This document shows, piece by piece, positions 40,878 to 50,193 of a stretch of DNA of 64,000 nt (position 1 is its first letter; each line of letters begins with the position of its first letter). Source of the stretch: Clostridium sp. CAG:302 (lineage in GTDB: Bacteria > Bacillota_I > Bacilli_A > RF39 > UBA660). The DNA is taken from contig FR887368.1 in NCBI GenBank assembly GCA_000431795.1, positions 20,014 through 84,013 of the forward strand, read 5' to 3'. The notes under the pieces are model-generated. The model saw only the letters and a program-made list of their open reading frames with translations. It had not been told where the DNA came from and ran no database searches. The position numbers were made by a program, and so were the translations under genes.

Positions 40878-40906
40878 ATCATACCATATGTAAGCATAAA
40901 AGTAAA
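40878..40906 (-). promoter_or_regulatory. Promoter of the leader/membrane-protein operon
   Basis: TTTACT, a 17-nt spacer, then TATGAT. Confidence 0.55.
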
Positions 40907-40988
40907 TGCTTTTGGAAGTAAAAAAAGGAAAAATCTAACTCACGAATTAATTCTAGTGGAGTGCAATTTTTGTTTATTCAATAAATTA

Positions 40989-41450
40989 CTATTTATAAAT
41001 TTCAATAAATTTATTCAAGTTTTCTTGATGATAATTTGCACCTTTAATCTTTTTAGCAGAGTTCATTACATATTTTGTGCCATCATTTAGAATAATGGTG
41101 ATTCTTTTATATATAAAATCTTCATTTTTAATTTTTATTTTCTTAATCTCTTCTGGCTTTATATCAATATATCCATTAATATCAATTTGCATAACTCTAT
41201 GGTCATCAAGTATAACGGGGATTAGACAAATTTCATTTTCATTCTTATTAACAAAATATCCACTTATATTATTTTTTTGTTTGGCCACCTCAATTAGTCC
41301 TCCAACTGCTCCAAGAGCTATTGGTAATGCTGATTGAGGTTTAAATGTGCTAAAGCAATAATTATATTCATTTCCAAAACGATTGATTCTTTTAAATAAA
41401 TTTTCTACATTTTCAAGCACCATATACTTTTCATTATTGTATTCTTCCAT
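40989..41450 (-). CDS. Small protein with PH-like features, unknown function
   Basis: The 153-residue protein has a central hydrophobic glycine-rich stretch (PQSALPIALGAVGGLIEVAK). A strand-rich C-terminus (INGYIDIKPEEIKKIKIKNE, then ITIILNDGTKYVMN) is reminiscent of bacterial PH-like domains. There is no signal peptide. It is probably a single gene. Function unknown. Confidence 0.6.
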   Translation of the reverse strand: MEEYNNEKYMVLENVENLFKRINRFGNEYNYCFSTFKPQSALPIALGAVGGLIEVAKQKNNISGYFVNKNENEICLIPVILDDHRVMQIDINGYIDIKPEEIKKIKIKNEDFIYKRITIILNDGTKYVMNSAKKIKGANYHQENLNKFIEIYK

Positions 41451-41483
41451 ATTTTTGACGCTCCTTTACAAATTATTATTTTT

Positions 41484-42137
41484 CTAACTAATTCTATAAT
41501 GGCCAACTATATCATCATGATATTCTAAAATATCTTCTTCATAATATCTTTGATAAGGATTAGCATGATGAATAATAAAAGTTATTCCTTTTTTATTTCT
41601 ATTATCTGATACTATTCCAATATGTTTTTTAAATACAACAATGTCTCCACCTTGCCACTTATCTATTTTATTTATATCAGTAGTAAGACTTATAGCATTA
41701 TTATCTAAATATATTTTTAAATTTTGAACTCTTCTAAAATCTATCTTTTTATCAATTGTATCTATATTATATAAATCTTTATTGACTTTAATATCTTCAT
41801 TTACTAATTCCATTAAATCATAGCCTGCATCTTTTAGGGCAAAAGCTACTACATCAGTACAAACTCCATATTCATCATTAGGATAACCTGTAGTATAATA
41901 TTTACTCTTATATTTAGGTTTTGTTTTTATATAATCTCTTGCATTATTTAATATATCTGTTTGATCATCTATACCATCATTATCTTTATCTATCTTACTC
42001 TTATAAGTTATTATATTAAAATCTGTATTTGTATATTTCTTATGCGGAATATAATTAAAATAATATAATACATATAGTACTATAATTATTAATATTACTA
42101 TTGTTGAAGTAATAATAATTGTTATTTTCTTTTTCAT
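41484..42137 (-). CDS. DUF1287 family secreted amidase-like protein
   Basis: The 217-residue protein is membrane-anchored by an N-terminal helix (residues 4-27). The DUF1287 signature is present: PNDEYGVCTDVVAFALKDAG, DFRRVQNLKIYL, WQGGDIVVFKKHIGIVSD, HHANP, GHYRIS. The Cys-His arrangement fits the NlpC/P60 superfamily, so cell-wall hydrolysis is likely but unproven. Confidence 0.85.
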   Translation of the reverse strand: MKKKITIIITSTIVILIIIVLYVLYYFNYIPHKKYTNTDFNIITYKSKIDKDNDGIDDQTDILNNARDYIKTKPKYKSKYYTTGYPNDEYGVCTDVVAFALKDAGYDLMELVNEDIKVNKDLYNIDTIDKKIDFRRVQNLKIYLDNNAISLTTDINKIDKWQGGDIVVFKKHIGIVSDNRNKKGITFIIHHANPYQRYYEEDILEYHDDIVGHYRIS

Positions 42138-42158
42138 AATACCTCTTTCTTTAAATTA

Positions 42159-43085
42159 TTATTTTTCTAATATTGTGTCTAATGTTTTTTTATCTATGTT
42201 TGTTAGTTCATATCTTTTTTTGTTTATTTCAATATTAAAATAATGATCAGGATTATATAATATTTTGGCAATATTATTATTATTAACATCAAATAATTCT
42301 ATTTCATATTTAGGTGATGGAAGTGTTACTGCACCAGTCCATACTTTTGAACTATTTATTATTGATATAATAGTATTTATTTGTTTTTCTTCTGTAATTG
42401 TTTGATGACCTTTAACCTTTATACTTTTTGTTTTTGATATAGTATCTTTTATTATATTTGGTAACTCTATAGTTCCTTCTTTTTGTAATGTAAATGTACC
42501 AAAGTTATTATCACAATTCATAACTGCGATTAAATCTTTTTCTTTTCCTAATTTGCAAGTTGTTTTGCTATATTTCTCATCATTTGGTATTAAGATAATT
42601 TCATTATTTTTATTAATTGTAAACTCTCCTTTTACTTCTTTATTACCTTTGAAAAAAGCAAACTTATTTTTTCCAGTTCCGTGAAAATTGATAAAAGAAT
42701 CTTTAATATATTTATATTCTCCTTTGCTATTTATTTCAGTTAGTGTCCAAGCTGTTTCTACCTTCTTTAATAATTCTATAGTATCTCCACATATACAGTT
42801 TTCGCAACAATCTTTACTATTTTCATATGATTTGCTTCCATCATCATTATTTTCGGTTTCTATATAAGTATTTATTTTATCATATATAGTTAGTCCTAAT
42901 ATTTTTATTTTTAGGCCATCATCATATCCTTTTGTTGATTCAGTATTAATGGTATGATATTTTTTTACTTCATATAAAATTGCTTTATACTCTACTGAAC
43001 CTCCATCTTTTAATTTCATTGGTATTGGAATAAGTGCCAAAATTAATATAATTACTACTATAAAATTTATCTTTTTCTTTTTCAT
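42159..43085 (-). CDS. Membrane-anchored exported protein
   Basis: The 308-residue protein has an N-terminal membrane helix (residues 6-24) followed by PIPMKLKDGGSVEYKAILY. This opening is common to a group of Bacillota exported proteins of unknown function. A Cys-rich patch (DCCENCICGDT) and a lipocalin-like beta region follow. Its start overlaps the SDR gene stop by 4 nt, so both are one operon. Confidence 0.65.
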   Translation of the reverse strand: MKKKKINFIVVIILILALIPIPMKLKDGGSVEYKAILYEVKKYHTINTESTKGYDDGLKIKILGLTIYDKINTYIETENNDDGSKSYENSKDCCENCICGDTIELLKKVETAWTLTEINSKGEYKYIKDSFINFHGTGKNKFAFFKGNKEVKGEFTINKNNEIILIPNDEKYSKTTCKLGKEKDLIAVMNCDNNFGTFTLQKEGTIELPNIIKDTISKTKSIKVKGHQTITEEKQINTIISIINSSKVWTGAVTLPSPKYEIELFDVNNNNIAKILYNPDHYFNIEINKKRYELTNIDKKTLDTILEK

Positions 43086-44086
43086 TTTTCTTCTCCTTTA
43101 TTAAGCCAGCTTATAGTATCTTTTATGGTGTCTTTCATATCCCTATTTTTATATCCTAACTCTTCTTTAGCTTTTTTATTACTAAAATTAGAATTAGAGG
43201 ATAATGTATATAATGAATACTTTGTAAAGAGAGGTGTTTGTTTTTTTAAATTATAATATGCTTCAAAAAAAGGTGCTATTATTTTTGCTAAACAAATTGG
43301 TAATACTATTTTTATTTTTTTTATACCTTGTACATCACATATTAAATCAGATAATTCTTTGATTGTTATATATCTATTTGATAAGATATAGCATTCTCCT
43401 TTATTATCTTTTTTAGAGGCTGTAATAATAGCGGCCGCTACATCTCTAACATCAACAAAATCATATCCTCCTTTTACTGTGGCAAATAGTTTTCCATTTG
43501 ATACTTCTCTTACTAACTCAGTTAAATGGCTATTACCATAATCATATGGTCCTATAATTCCTGATGGATGAATAATACAAGCATTTAAGTTTTTATTTTT
43601 AACTGCATTCATAACATATTTTGCTGCTTCGGCTTTTGTTTTGGCATATAATCCATGAACTTCATCAGGATTAAAATCAGTTATTTCTTCTATTAAATCA
43701 TTATTTTCTTTCTCTGGAATGGCATGTACACTACTAATATAAATAAGTTTGGTTTTTGTTTCTAGTACTTTATCTACTATATTTTTAGTACCATTAACAT
43801 TTACATTATAAACAAGTGGATTATATTTAGTCTTTATGTATACAACTGCTGCACAGTGAATTACAAATACTTCTTTACCATCTATGTTTTCAAAAAGAGG
43901 TAATAAGGTTTCTTTCTTTGTAACATCTCCATAATATATTTTGCACTTTAATTTTTCTAATGATTTTATTGATTCGCCATTTAAAACGAAAGCTCTTATT
44001 TCATTATTATCATCTTGTTCTAACTTTCTTATAATATTATTTCCTAAAAAGCCATTTGCTCCTGTTACGATATAGATTTTTTTCAT
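43082..44086 (-). CDS. NAD-dependent epimerase/dehydratase (extended SDR)
   Basis: The 334-residue Rossmann enzyme has the nucleotide-binding VTGANGFLGNNIIRKL at the N-terminus, a catalytic YAKTKAEA (YxxxK), and HPSGIIGPYDYGNSHL. It is closest in layout to dihydroflavonol-reductase-like SDRs. The substrate is unknown, possibly a sugar nucleotide or lipid precursor. Confidence 0.85.
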   Translation of the reverse strand: MKKIYIVTGANGFLGNNIIRKLEQDDNNEIRAFVLNGESIKSLEKLKCKIYYGDVTKKETLLPLFENIDGKEVFVIHCAAVVYIKTKYNPLVYNVNVNGTKNIVDKVLETKTKLIYISSVHAIPEKENNDLIEEITDFNPDEVHGLYAKTKAEAAKYVMNAVKNKNLNACIIHPSGIIGPYDYGNSHLTELVREVSNGKLFATVKGGYDFVDVRDVAAAIITASKKDNKGECYILSNRYITIKELSDLICDVQGIKKIKIVLPICLAKIIAPFFEAYYNLKKQTPLFTKYSLYTLSSNSNFSNKKAKEELGYKNRDMKDTIKDTISWLNKGEEK

Positions 44087-44148
44087 AGTTTTCCTCCTAT
44101 CTAATAACTTCTCTATATAATTATATCATTAATTAGATAAATTAAAAA

Positions 44149-44169
44149 GAGCTAGAATGTATCTAACTC
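44149..44169 (-). terminator. Terminator of the 44202-45125 gene
   Basis: Imperfect stem GAGCTAGA / TCTAACTC, then TTTTTAATTT on the minus strand. Confidence 0.5.
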
Positions 44170-44201
44170 AATTATTTTATTCTATACATCTTCTTCTCTC
44201 A

Positions 44202-45125
44202 TCATTCTTCATACCTAACTTCACTCATATAGTTAAATCCACTTAAGAAATAATCGTATTGATATTCTCTTACTCTATTTTCCATAATATCATTTATTGG
44301 TATAAGTGTTAAATCTTTTAATACTACATATTTATATGTAAAAGTTAATACTTCATCATAATATTTAGTTAGCTTATTAATTTTTACTGTAGTAGTAACT
44401 GTTTTATTTAAATCAGTATCAAAATAACTCATTAATTCATAAAAGGCTTTATCTGTTTTTACTATTCTTTCATTATATATTCTAATTACTTTTTCACCTT
44501 CATAATTACCACTTACTTTTTCAGTAGTAGGATACTTCTCATTACCATAATTCTTACTATATAAAATATTATCTTTTACATAAACATAATTAGACATAAA
44601 ATCATAATCTATTTTTTTACCAAGAAATTCTGTTGAATATTCCCATTTTAGATAATCACTTAAGCTATAATTAGCTTTTAAATACATATCATAACTATCA
44701 TTTATTTTATTATCTGTATTATTATCATGTAGTGTATATATAGTATCATTATAATCATAAAATTTTATATCTGGTCCAGCATCAGGAGTAATATTCATAA
44801 CTTTAATATTTTTATCTACATCATATACTTTTTTATAAGTAAATTCTCCTATATCTAATTTTTCCGGATTGAAAATATAAATGGAATTATTATTTATGAA
44901 GGAGTATTTGTTAAAGCATGTATTTTCATTTAATATTTCTCCACCAGTTAATTTTAAATACTTTTTATCTGGGTATTTCTTTTTTAATTCTTCTAAAATA
45001 GATGTTGACTCTTTAGGTGTATGATCTATTGGCATTGGTTTATTACTTATTATAGCAATAATAACCACCATAGATATTAATATAGCAATTCCTATAATAG
45101 CATAAATTATTTTTTTATTCTTCAT
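44202..45125 (-). CDS. Membrane-anchored DKNYY-like exported protein
   Basis: The 307-residue protein has an N-terminal helix (residues 4-27) and an exported beta-rich domain with repeated short tyrosine-containing strands (FTYKKVYDVDKNIKVM, IKFYDYNDTIYTLHDNNTDN, YVYVKDNILYSKNYGNE). It lies 7 nt after the 45133-46212 gene, which has the same architecture. Function unknown. Confidence 0.6.
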   Translation of the reverse strand: MKNKKIIYAIIGIAILISMVVIIAIISNKPMPIDHTPKESTSILEELKKKYPDKKYLKLTGGEILNENTCFNKYSFINNNSIYIFNPEKLDIGEFTYKKVYDVDKNIKVMNITPDAGPDIKFYDYNDTIYTLHDNNTDNKINDSYDMYLKANYSLSDYLKWEYSTEFLGKKIDYDFMSNYVYVKDNILYSKNYGNEKYPTTEKVSGNYEGEKVIRIYNERIVKTDKAFYELMSYFDTDLNKTVTTTVKINKLTKYYDEVLTFTYKYVVLKDLTLIPINDIMENRVREYQYDYFLSGFNYMSEVRYEE

Positions 45126-45132
45126 ATCACAC

Positions 45133-46212
45133 CTACTTTTCTATATATCCACTTGTCTTTTGTAAGTACATATCGTCAGTTACTGGTTTATATCTTTCTC
45201 CATCATATTCATCAGTAAATCCATTATATGCTTTATATATTTCATTTGTTTCAGTATCATAAACTCTTTCATAACCAAGTGTGGCATCACTTTGTTTTTG
45301 ACTCATAATATCAAAAGATGTATTTCTTTTATTCCATGAATCCATTATTCCATCACTAATCTCATTACCTATTGCTCTAATTTGTTGGAAGTTTTTCATG
45401 ACCGCGTCTTGTTGTTGATTAAATCCATTTATAAAGGTATCTGTAAAGCTAAGTGAAGAACAAATAGTATTTAATGTATCTTCCCAATCAATAAATTCAT
45501 CTTTTGGTGTAGTAATAAAAATCGTATCATATACATTTAAGTATTGTATATCTATTTGTTTTCCTGAAATTATATTTTCATAAACATAATAAGTACCTAC
45601 ATCATATACATAAGCAGTAAATATTCCTTCACCTTCTTCGCCATTTGTATCTTTAAATGTTGCTCTTAATATATCTCCACCTAAACTGCCTTTACCTAAA
45701 TTCTCACTTACAGTAAAATCTGTTAAAGTTGGAAAAGTAAATGCAGCCGTATTATTTAAAGTACCTAAATCATTAAATATTTTATAAAATCCTTCTGTAT
45801 CTTTAGTGGCTATTACACTAGTTTTAGCAAACATATCATTTGGATAATATTTTTGTTGCCATCTTTTGGCATCTTCTGATTTATTATATCCTTCGGTTTT
45901 CATATTTAAGAAAAATTGATAAAGTGGTTTATCTGGATTATATACTTTAATTGTATAATGAATATAATCTCCTAATGTATCTACTTTCCATCCTTTTGGT
46001 ATCTTAATAGAAAACTCATTTGTTTTATAATCTTCAAGTTCTATTTTACTAGCCTCTGATTTTACTATTTTAATGTTTTTGTCTGGATTATAAAATAGTC
46101 CTTTACCATTATCTCTAGTTAATAAAAAAATACCTCCTATTACTATGAATATAACTACACTTATTATAATTAGATTTTTTTTAGAAATATTTAATTTCCC
46201 TATTTTTATCAT
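45133..46212 (-). CDS. Membrane-anchored exported protein of unknown function
   Basis: The 359-residue protein has an N-terminal membrane helix (residues 12-31). The exported part starts with a PsbP/MOG1-like strand pattern (YKTNEFSIKIPKGWKVDTLG, then YTIKVYNPDKPLYQFFLN). The C-terminus (SDATLGYERVYDTETNEIYKAYNGF) resembles substrate-exposed tails in secreted Bacillota proteins. It is divergent from the XRE gene at 46350 and probably in an operon with the next gene. Confidence 0.6.
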   Translation of the reverse strand: MIKIGKLNISKKNLIIISVVIFIVIGGIFLLTRDNGKGLFYNPDKNIKIVKSEASKIELEDYKTNEFSIKIPKGWKVDTLGDYIHYTIKVYNPDKPLYQFFLNMKTEGYNKSEDAKRWQQKYYPNDMFAKTSVIATKDTEGFYKIFNDLGTLNNTAAFTFPTLTDFTVSENLGKGSLGGDILRATFKDTNGEEGEGIFTAYVYDVGTYYVYENIISGKQIDIQYLNVYDTIFITTPKDEFIDWEDTLNTICSSLSFTDTFINGFNQQQDAVMKNFQQIRAIGNEISDGIMDSWNKRNTSFDIMSQKQSDATLGYERVYDTETNEIYKAYNGFTDEYDGERYKPVTDDMYLQKTSGYIEK

Positions 46213-46349
46213 CTCGTTCCTCCTTCCTTATTATTATTATAAGTTAAATGTCTAAACAGAACAATAGACTTGTCTTAAAAATCATTGTTTTTGCTGGAAA
46301 GTTATTTTTATTGTTTAAAATGTATAGTATAATAGTGCTTAAGGAAGTG

Positions 46350-48086
46350 ATGTTTATGAATTTTAAAGAAGTTTTAAATAAGTATTTGAAAGAATTAAAT
46401 TGTTCTTCAAAAAAATTATCAAATGAATCTGGGCTATCTGAATCTGTTATAAGTAGATATAGAAGTGGTGAAAGAACTCCAGTAAAAAATAGTGAACAAT
46501 TGAATAAATTAACTAATGCTCTTTTTAATATTGCTAAAGATAATAATAAAAATAAATATACTTTTGATAAAATAGAAAGTGATTTTAATAGTACATTAGC
46601 TAGTGATGACTTTGACTATACTACATTTAGTAATAATTTAAATACTTTAATAACATCACTAAACATAAATACTCATGAAATGTCTAAGTATATTGTATTT
46701 GATGCCTCGCATATTTCAAGAATTAGATATGGTAAAGCTAAGCCATCTAATCCAGTAGAATTTTCAAATAAAATATGTTCTTATATTTTAAATAGATATA
46801 AAAATCCAGATGATATAAATAATTTAATGATGATTATTGGATGTAAAAAAAGTGATTTATCAAATGAAAAAATCTATAGTACTTTATTTAATTGGTTAAC
46901 TAGTGAAATAGTTCCTGTTAAAAATCAAATTTCCGATTTTTTACATCATCTTGATTCATTTAACCTAGATGATTATATAAAAGTAATAAAATTTGATGAA
47001 TTAAAAGTTCCTAGTATTCCTTTTTATAAAGCAAAAACAAAACATTATTATGGTATTGAAGAAATGAAACAAGGCGAACTAAACTTTTTTAAAGGGACTG
47101 TTTTATCTAAATCTAAAGAAGATATATTTATGTGTAGTGATATGCCTATGGAAGATATGGCTAAAGATATAGATTTTGGTAAAAAATGGATGTTTGCTAT
47201 TGCTATGTGTTTAAAAAAAGGACATCATCTAAATATTATTCATAACTTAGATAGGCCTTTTAATGAAATGATGTTAGGTCTAGAAAGTTGGATTCCTATT
47301 TATATGACTGGCCAAATATCTCCTTATTATTTAAGTAATCTTAAAAATAATATATATAATCATTTAAACTATGTATCAGCAGCAGCAGCTTTATCTGGAG
47401 AATGTATAAATGGTTTTCATAATAAGGGGATGTATTATTTAACTACTAATAAAAATGAAATTGAATACTATAAAGAAAAAAGTGATTTACTTCTAAAAAA
47501 AGCTAAACCACTTATGGAAATTTATAGGGAAAGCAATATAAAGGAATACCATTTATTTTTAAAGAAAGATGAAAATATAGAATGTGATAGAACAAGATAT
47601 ATTTCTTCATTGCCTTTATTTACAATTAGTGATGAATTATTAATTAAAATCTTAAAAAGAAATAAACTTACAAAAGAAGAAATTGATAAGATAATTAAAT
47701 ATAAAAATAATGAATTTAAATATATGAATAGTATTCTTAAAAAGAACAAAGTATTTGATTATATTTATGTTATTAAAGAAGATGAATTTATAAGTGATAC
47801 TCCTTCCCTTTTATTAAATAATTTATTCATAGATAAAACAATTAACTATACTTATAAAGAATATATCGAACATTTAAAATTAACAAATGAATATGCTAAG
47901 AATAATAAAAACTATAATATCTTAACTGAAAAAGATAAAACTTTCAAAAATATAACGATAACTATTTTAAAAAATAATCATGTCATTATTTCAAAGAATT
48001 CTAATCCAACAATACATTTTGTTATTAGGCATCCCAAGTTAGTTGCCGCTATTGAAAGTTTTAATCCTCTTGTAAAGGAATTATAA
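46350..48086 (+). CDS. Large XRE-family regulator with two HTH-like units
   Basis: The protein is about 578 residues long. An N-terminal helix-turn-helix (LNCSSKKLSNESGLSESVIS, RYRSGERTP) is followed by a second similar segment (LNINTHEMSKYIVFDASHIS, RIRYGKAKPSN). About 400 residues of effector domain follow, with no recognised motif but conserved-looking FSPYYLSNLKNNIYNHL-like and HNKGMYYLT stretches. The start at 46350 is set by AAGGAAGTG; 34 upstream in-frame codons overlap the promoter (TATAAT at 46328). It is among the few plus-strand genes, divergent from the exported-protein operon it may control. Confidence 0.7.
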   Translation: MFMNFKEVLNKYLKELNCSSKKLSNESGLSESVISRYRSGERTPVKNSEQLNKLTNALFNIAKDNNKNKYTFDKIESDFNSTLASDDFDYTTFSNNLNTLITSLNINTHEMSKYIVFDASHISRIRYGKAKPSNPVEFSNKICSYILNRYKNPDDINNLMMIIGCKKSDLSNEKIYSTLFNWLTSEIVPVKNQISDFLHHLDSFNLDDYIKVIKFDELKVPSIPFYKAKTKHYYGIEEMKQGELNFFKGTVLSKSKEDIFMCSDMPMEDMAKDIDFGKKWMFAIAMCLKKGHHLNIIHNLDRPFNEMMLGLESWIPIYMTGQISPYYLSNLKNNIYNHLNYVSAAAALSGECINGFHNKGMYYLTTNKNEIEYYKEKSDLLLKKAKPLMEIYRESNIKEYHLFLKKDENIECDRTRYISSLPLFTISDELLIKILKRNKLTKEEIDKIIKYKNNEFKYMNSILKKNKVFDYIYVIKEDEFISDTPSLLLNNLFIDKTINYTYKEYIEHLKLTNEYAKNNKNYNILTEKDKTFKNITITILKNNHVIISKNSNPTIHFVIRHPKLVAAIESFNPLVKEL

Positions 48087-48109
48087 TTTGTAATATTAAT
48101 TATTTTAAT

Positions 48110-48141
48110 AGAGGATTAGAAATTGATCTAATCCTCTTTTT
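48110..48141 (+). terminator. Terminator of the XRE regulator
   Basis: Perfect 11-bp stem AGAGGATTAGA / TCTAATCCTCT with a 6-nt loop and TTTTTG. Confidence 0.85.
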
Positions 48142-48212
48142 GTCATACAAATAAAGTATCACTATTCAAAAGTTATGTAATGCTAGTTGTTATTAATATT
48201 AATATTTTATAT

Positions 48213-48458
48213 TTATTTTTTTACACTTTTTATATTTTGTAATTCGAATCTATATTTTTGTTTTATTTCCGGATATTTATGATGATCTACTTCTGATATA
48301 AACATATTATATGGTCTTATATATAGTTTATTATCTCCGTATAAAGCTCTGTATATAACATATTCCTCTTCTGTTTCACTATTTATTGCTATGTCTTCAA
48401 CTAGATATAGGTCTCCTTTAAAATGTTTATATATTCCTTTTATTTTTATTTTATTCAT
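48213..48458 (-). CDS. DUF1653 domain protein
   Basis: The 81-residue protein spans a DUF1653 domain: GIYKHFKGDLYLVEDIAINS, EEEYVIYRALYGDNKLYIRPYNMF, and a final strand. These are small beta-barrel proteins of unknown function, often encoded near metabolic or DNA-processing genes. Confidence 0.88.
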   Translation of the reverse strand: MNKIKIKGIYKHFKGDLYLVEDIAINSETEEEYVIYRALYGDNKLYIRPYNMFISEVDHHKYPEIKQKYRFELQNIKSVKK

Positions 48459-48490
48459 ATATATTTTTCACCTCTTAATATTTTTTATAT

Positions 48491-49234
48491 TTAACTAAAT
48501 AATATTGGTATATTACCATATAGTATTATTCTTAATATTCCTATTAATACTAAATGTAATGGATAATATAGATAGAAGAACCATTTTAACCATTTTATTT
48601 TTCCTCTTTCGCCATTATATTCTTTTAAAAGAGGATATACTAGTACTGCAAACAAAGATATTATTCCATATGTTTTATTTACAAAGATAAAGGATATTAA
48701 AGCATATAATGATAACCATAACATCATTGCTTTCATTTGTTTATTTAAATTACCTCTAGCAGAATACATAGATAGTATACTCATTACCGCTATTGAACTA
48801 AAGTCAGCAGGAAAAGCTATTACATTTATTAGTATTACTAATATCCATTTCTGATATTCTTTTAACTTATTATTACCATTAGCTATATATAATGCTACCA
48901 CTGCCCAAGCAAGTGACCACATAATACTAGTTTGATTAAAGACACTACCTGTAGTAAATGGTATATAATTTATACCAAAGGCAAAACAATAAGCAAAGTG
49001 TGATATTATAGCAAAGATAAATAATCTTGTTATATATTTTTTTAGATTCTTAGTATAATGATATCCTTCACATATAAAGAAAAACATAATAGGAGCAGTT
49101 AATCTACCAATAACATGTAATATTATAGGTACAATATTATTTTGCATATTAGGGTATAAAAGATCTGCCAGATGATCTATTGTCATAGCTATTATTGCTA
49201 TTATTTTTAAATGATTTGAATTTAATTTTTTCAT
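48491..49234 (-). CDS. TraX family membrane protein
   Basis: The 247-residue polytopic protein (about 7-8 helices) has the family start NHLKIIAIIAMTIDHLADLL, followed by HVIGRLTAPIMFFFICEGY. TraX-like proteins are integral-membrane acyltransferase relatives (F-pilin acetylation in plasmids). Chromosomal copies in Bacillota have unknown substrates. Confidence 0.88.
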   Translation of the reverse strand: MKKLNSNHLKIIAIIAMTIDHLADLLYPNMQNNIVPIILHVIGRLTAPIMFFFICEGYHYTKNLKKYITRLFIFAIISHFAYCFAFGINYIPFTTGSVFNQTSIMWSLAWAVVALYIANGNNKLKEYQKWILVILINVIAFPADFSSIAVMSILSMYSARGNLNKQMKAMMLWLSLYALISFIFVNKTYGIISLFAVLVYPLLKEYNGERGKIKWLKWFFYLYYPLHLVLIGILRIILYGNIPILFS

Positions 49235-49264
49235 AATTATTCCTCTATAATCATTATATCAAAA

Positions 49265-49288
49265 AAAGTAGAATATTTCATCTACTTT
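49265..49288 (-). terminator. Repeated terminator, copy a
   Basis: Stem AAAGTAGA / TCTACTTT, U-run, then GATATAATGATTATA. The same block of about 40 bp recurs at 51138-51161 and, diverged, at 52354-52377, each just upstream of a gene start. Confidence 0.65.
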
Positions 49289-49307
49289 AGATTAATTTTA
49301 TTTATTT

Positions 49308-49360
49308 CCTAATGAGCTTATAATCTCATTAGGTGATAAGAAGCCTATGGTCTTCTTATC
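49308..49360 (-). repeat. Twin-hairpin intergenic element, copy E8 (inverted, short form)
   Basis: Stem CCTAATGAG / CTCATTAGG, then stem GATAAGAAG / CTTCTTATC with loop CC-TATG-GT. It lies between the ABC permease and TraX genes. Confidence 0.75.
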
Positions 49361-49371
49361 AAATATTTATT

Positions 49372-50193
49372 TTATCTAAGCTGTTTTTTATTTAGTATAC
49401 TAATTCCTATTAAATTACAAATTAATGTAAATATAATCATATAATACATGACATTATTTCTATCTATAACACTTAAGTCAGATATTCTCCATGCAATAGA
49501 TGAAGGTAATATATCATTAGTCACTTCGTATACTTTTCTTTTAGTTCCAGTGAGATATTTAGGATTTTTTGTGATTTCTAGTACTGGTCCATTATCTGAG
49601 ATTACATTTTGATTTATATATTCTGGTTCTTTTAAGTGTTCTAACATTAGAAATGATAAAACTGATAAACCAAATACTATAATTGTAGATATTACTACAG
49701 TTAATGTTTTATCGGCAAATAAGACTGCTAATAAAGTGAATAATGAAGTAAATGATATTGTAAGAAGAATAACTTCGATAGATATTTTTAATATTTCTAT
49801 AGTACTTAAACTACTTGGTTCTAAGAAGAACAAACCAAATATAAGTATAATAAACATATAGGTAAATAAACACATTAATCCTTCTATTATACACGTAATT
49901 AGGTATGATAAATATATTTTTGTTCTTCTATAACCTGATATTATTTTATAATTGATTGTTCTATCTGAAAAATCACTACCTACATGTAGGCTAGTAAAAA
50001 TTGCTATAAAGAATCCTATAAAGGCACTGAAAAACCAAATTATATCATAGCTTACTTTAGCACTACCTGTTTTAATATAATTATACTGGGTTATACAAAG
50101 AAAGATAGTTATTATAAATATTATTATTATTGAACTAAGAAGAATATTACTGTTTTTTATTCTAAATAATTCTGATTTTATTAACTTACTCAT
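49372..50193 (-). CDS. ABC-2 type permease (bacitracin/lantibiotic exporter-like)
   Basis: The 273-residue protein has six transmembrane helices and starts SKLIKSELFRIKNSNILLSS. A large extracytoplasmic loop lies between helices 5 and 6, as in LctE/BcrB-like permeases. It overlaps the upstream ATPase gene by 8 nt. Confidence 0.8.
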   Translation of the reverse strand: MSKLIKSELFRIKNSNILLSSIIIIFIITIFLCITQYNYIKTGSAKVSYDIIWFFSAFIGFFIAIFTSLHVGSDFSDRTINYKIISGYRRTKIYLSYLITCIIEGLMCLFTYMFIILIFGLFFLEPSSLSTIEILKISIEVILLTISFTSLFTLLAVLFADKTLTVVISTIIVFGLSVLSFLMLEHLKEPEYINQNVISDNGPVLEITKNPKYLTGTKRKVYEVTNDILPSSIAWRISDLSVIDRNNVMYYMIIFTLICNLIGISILNKKQLR

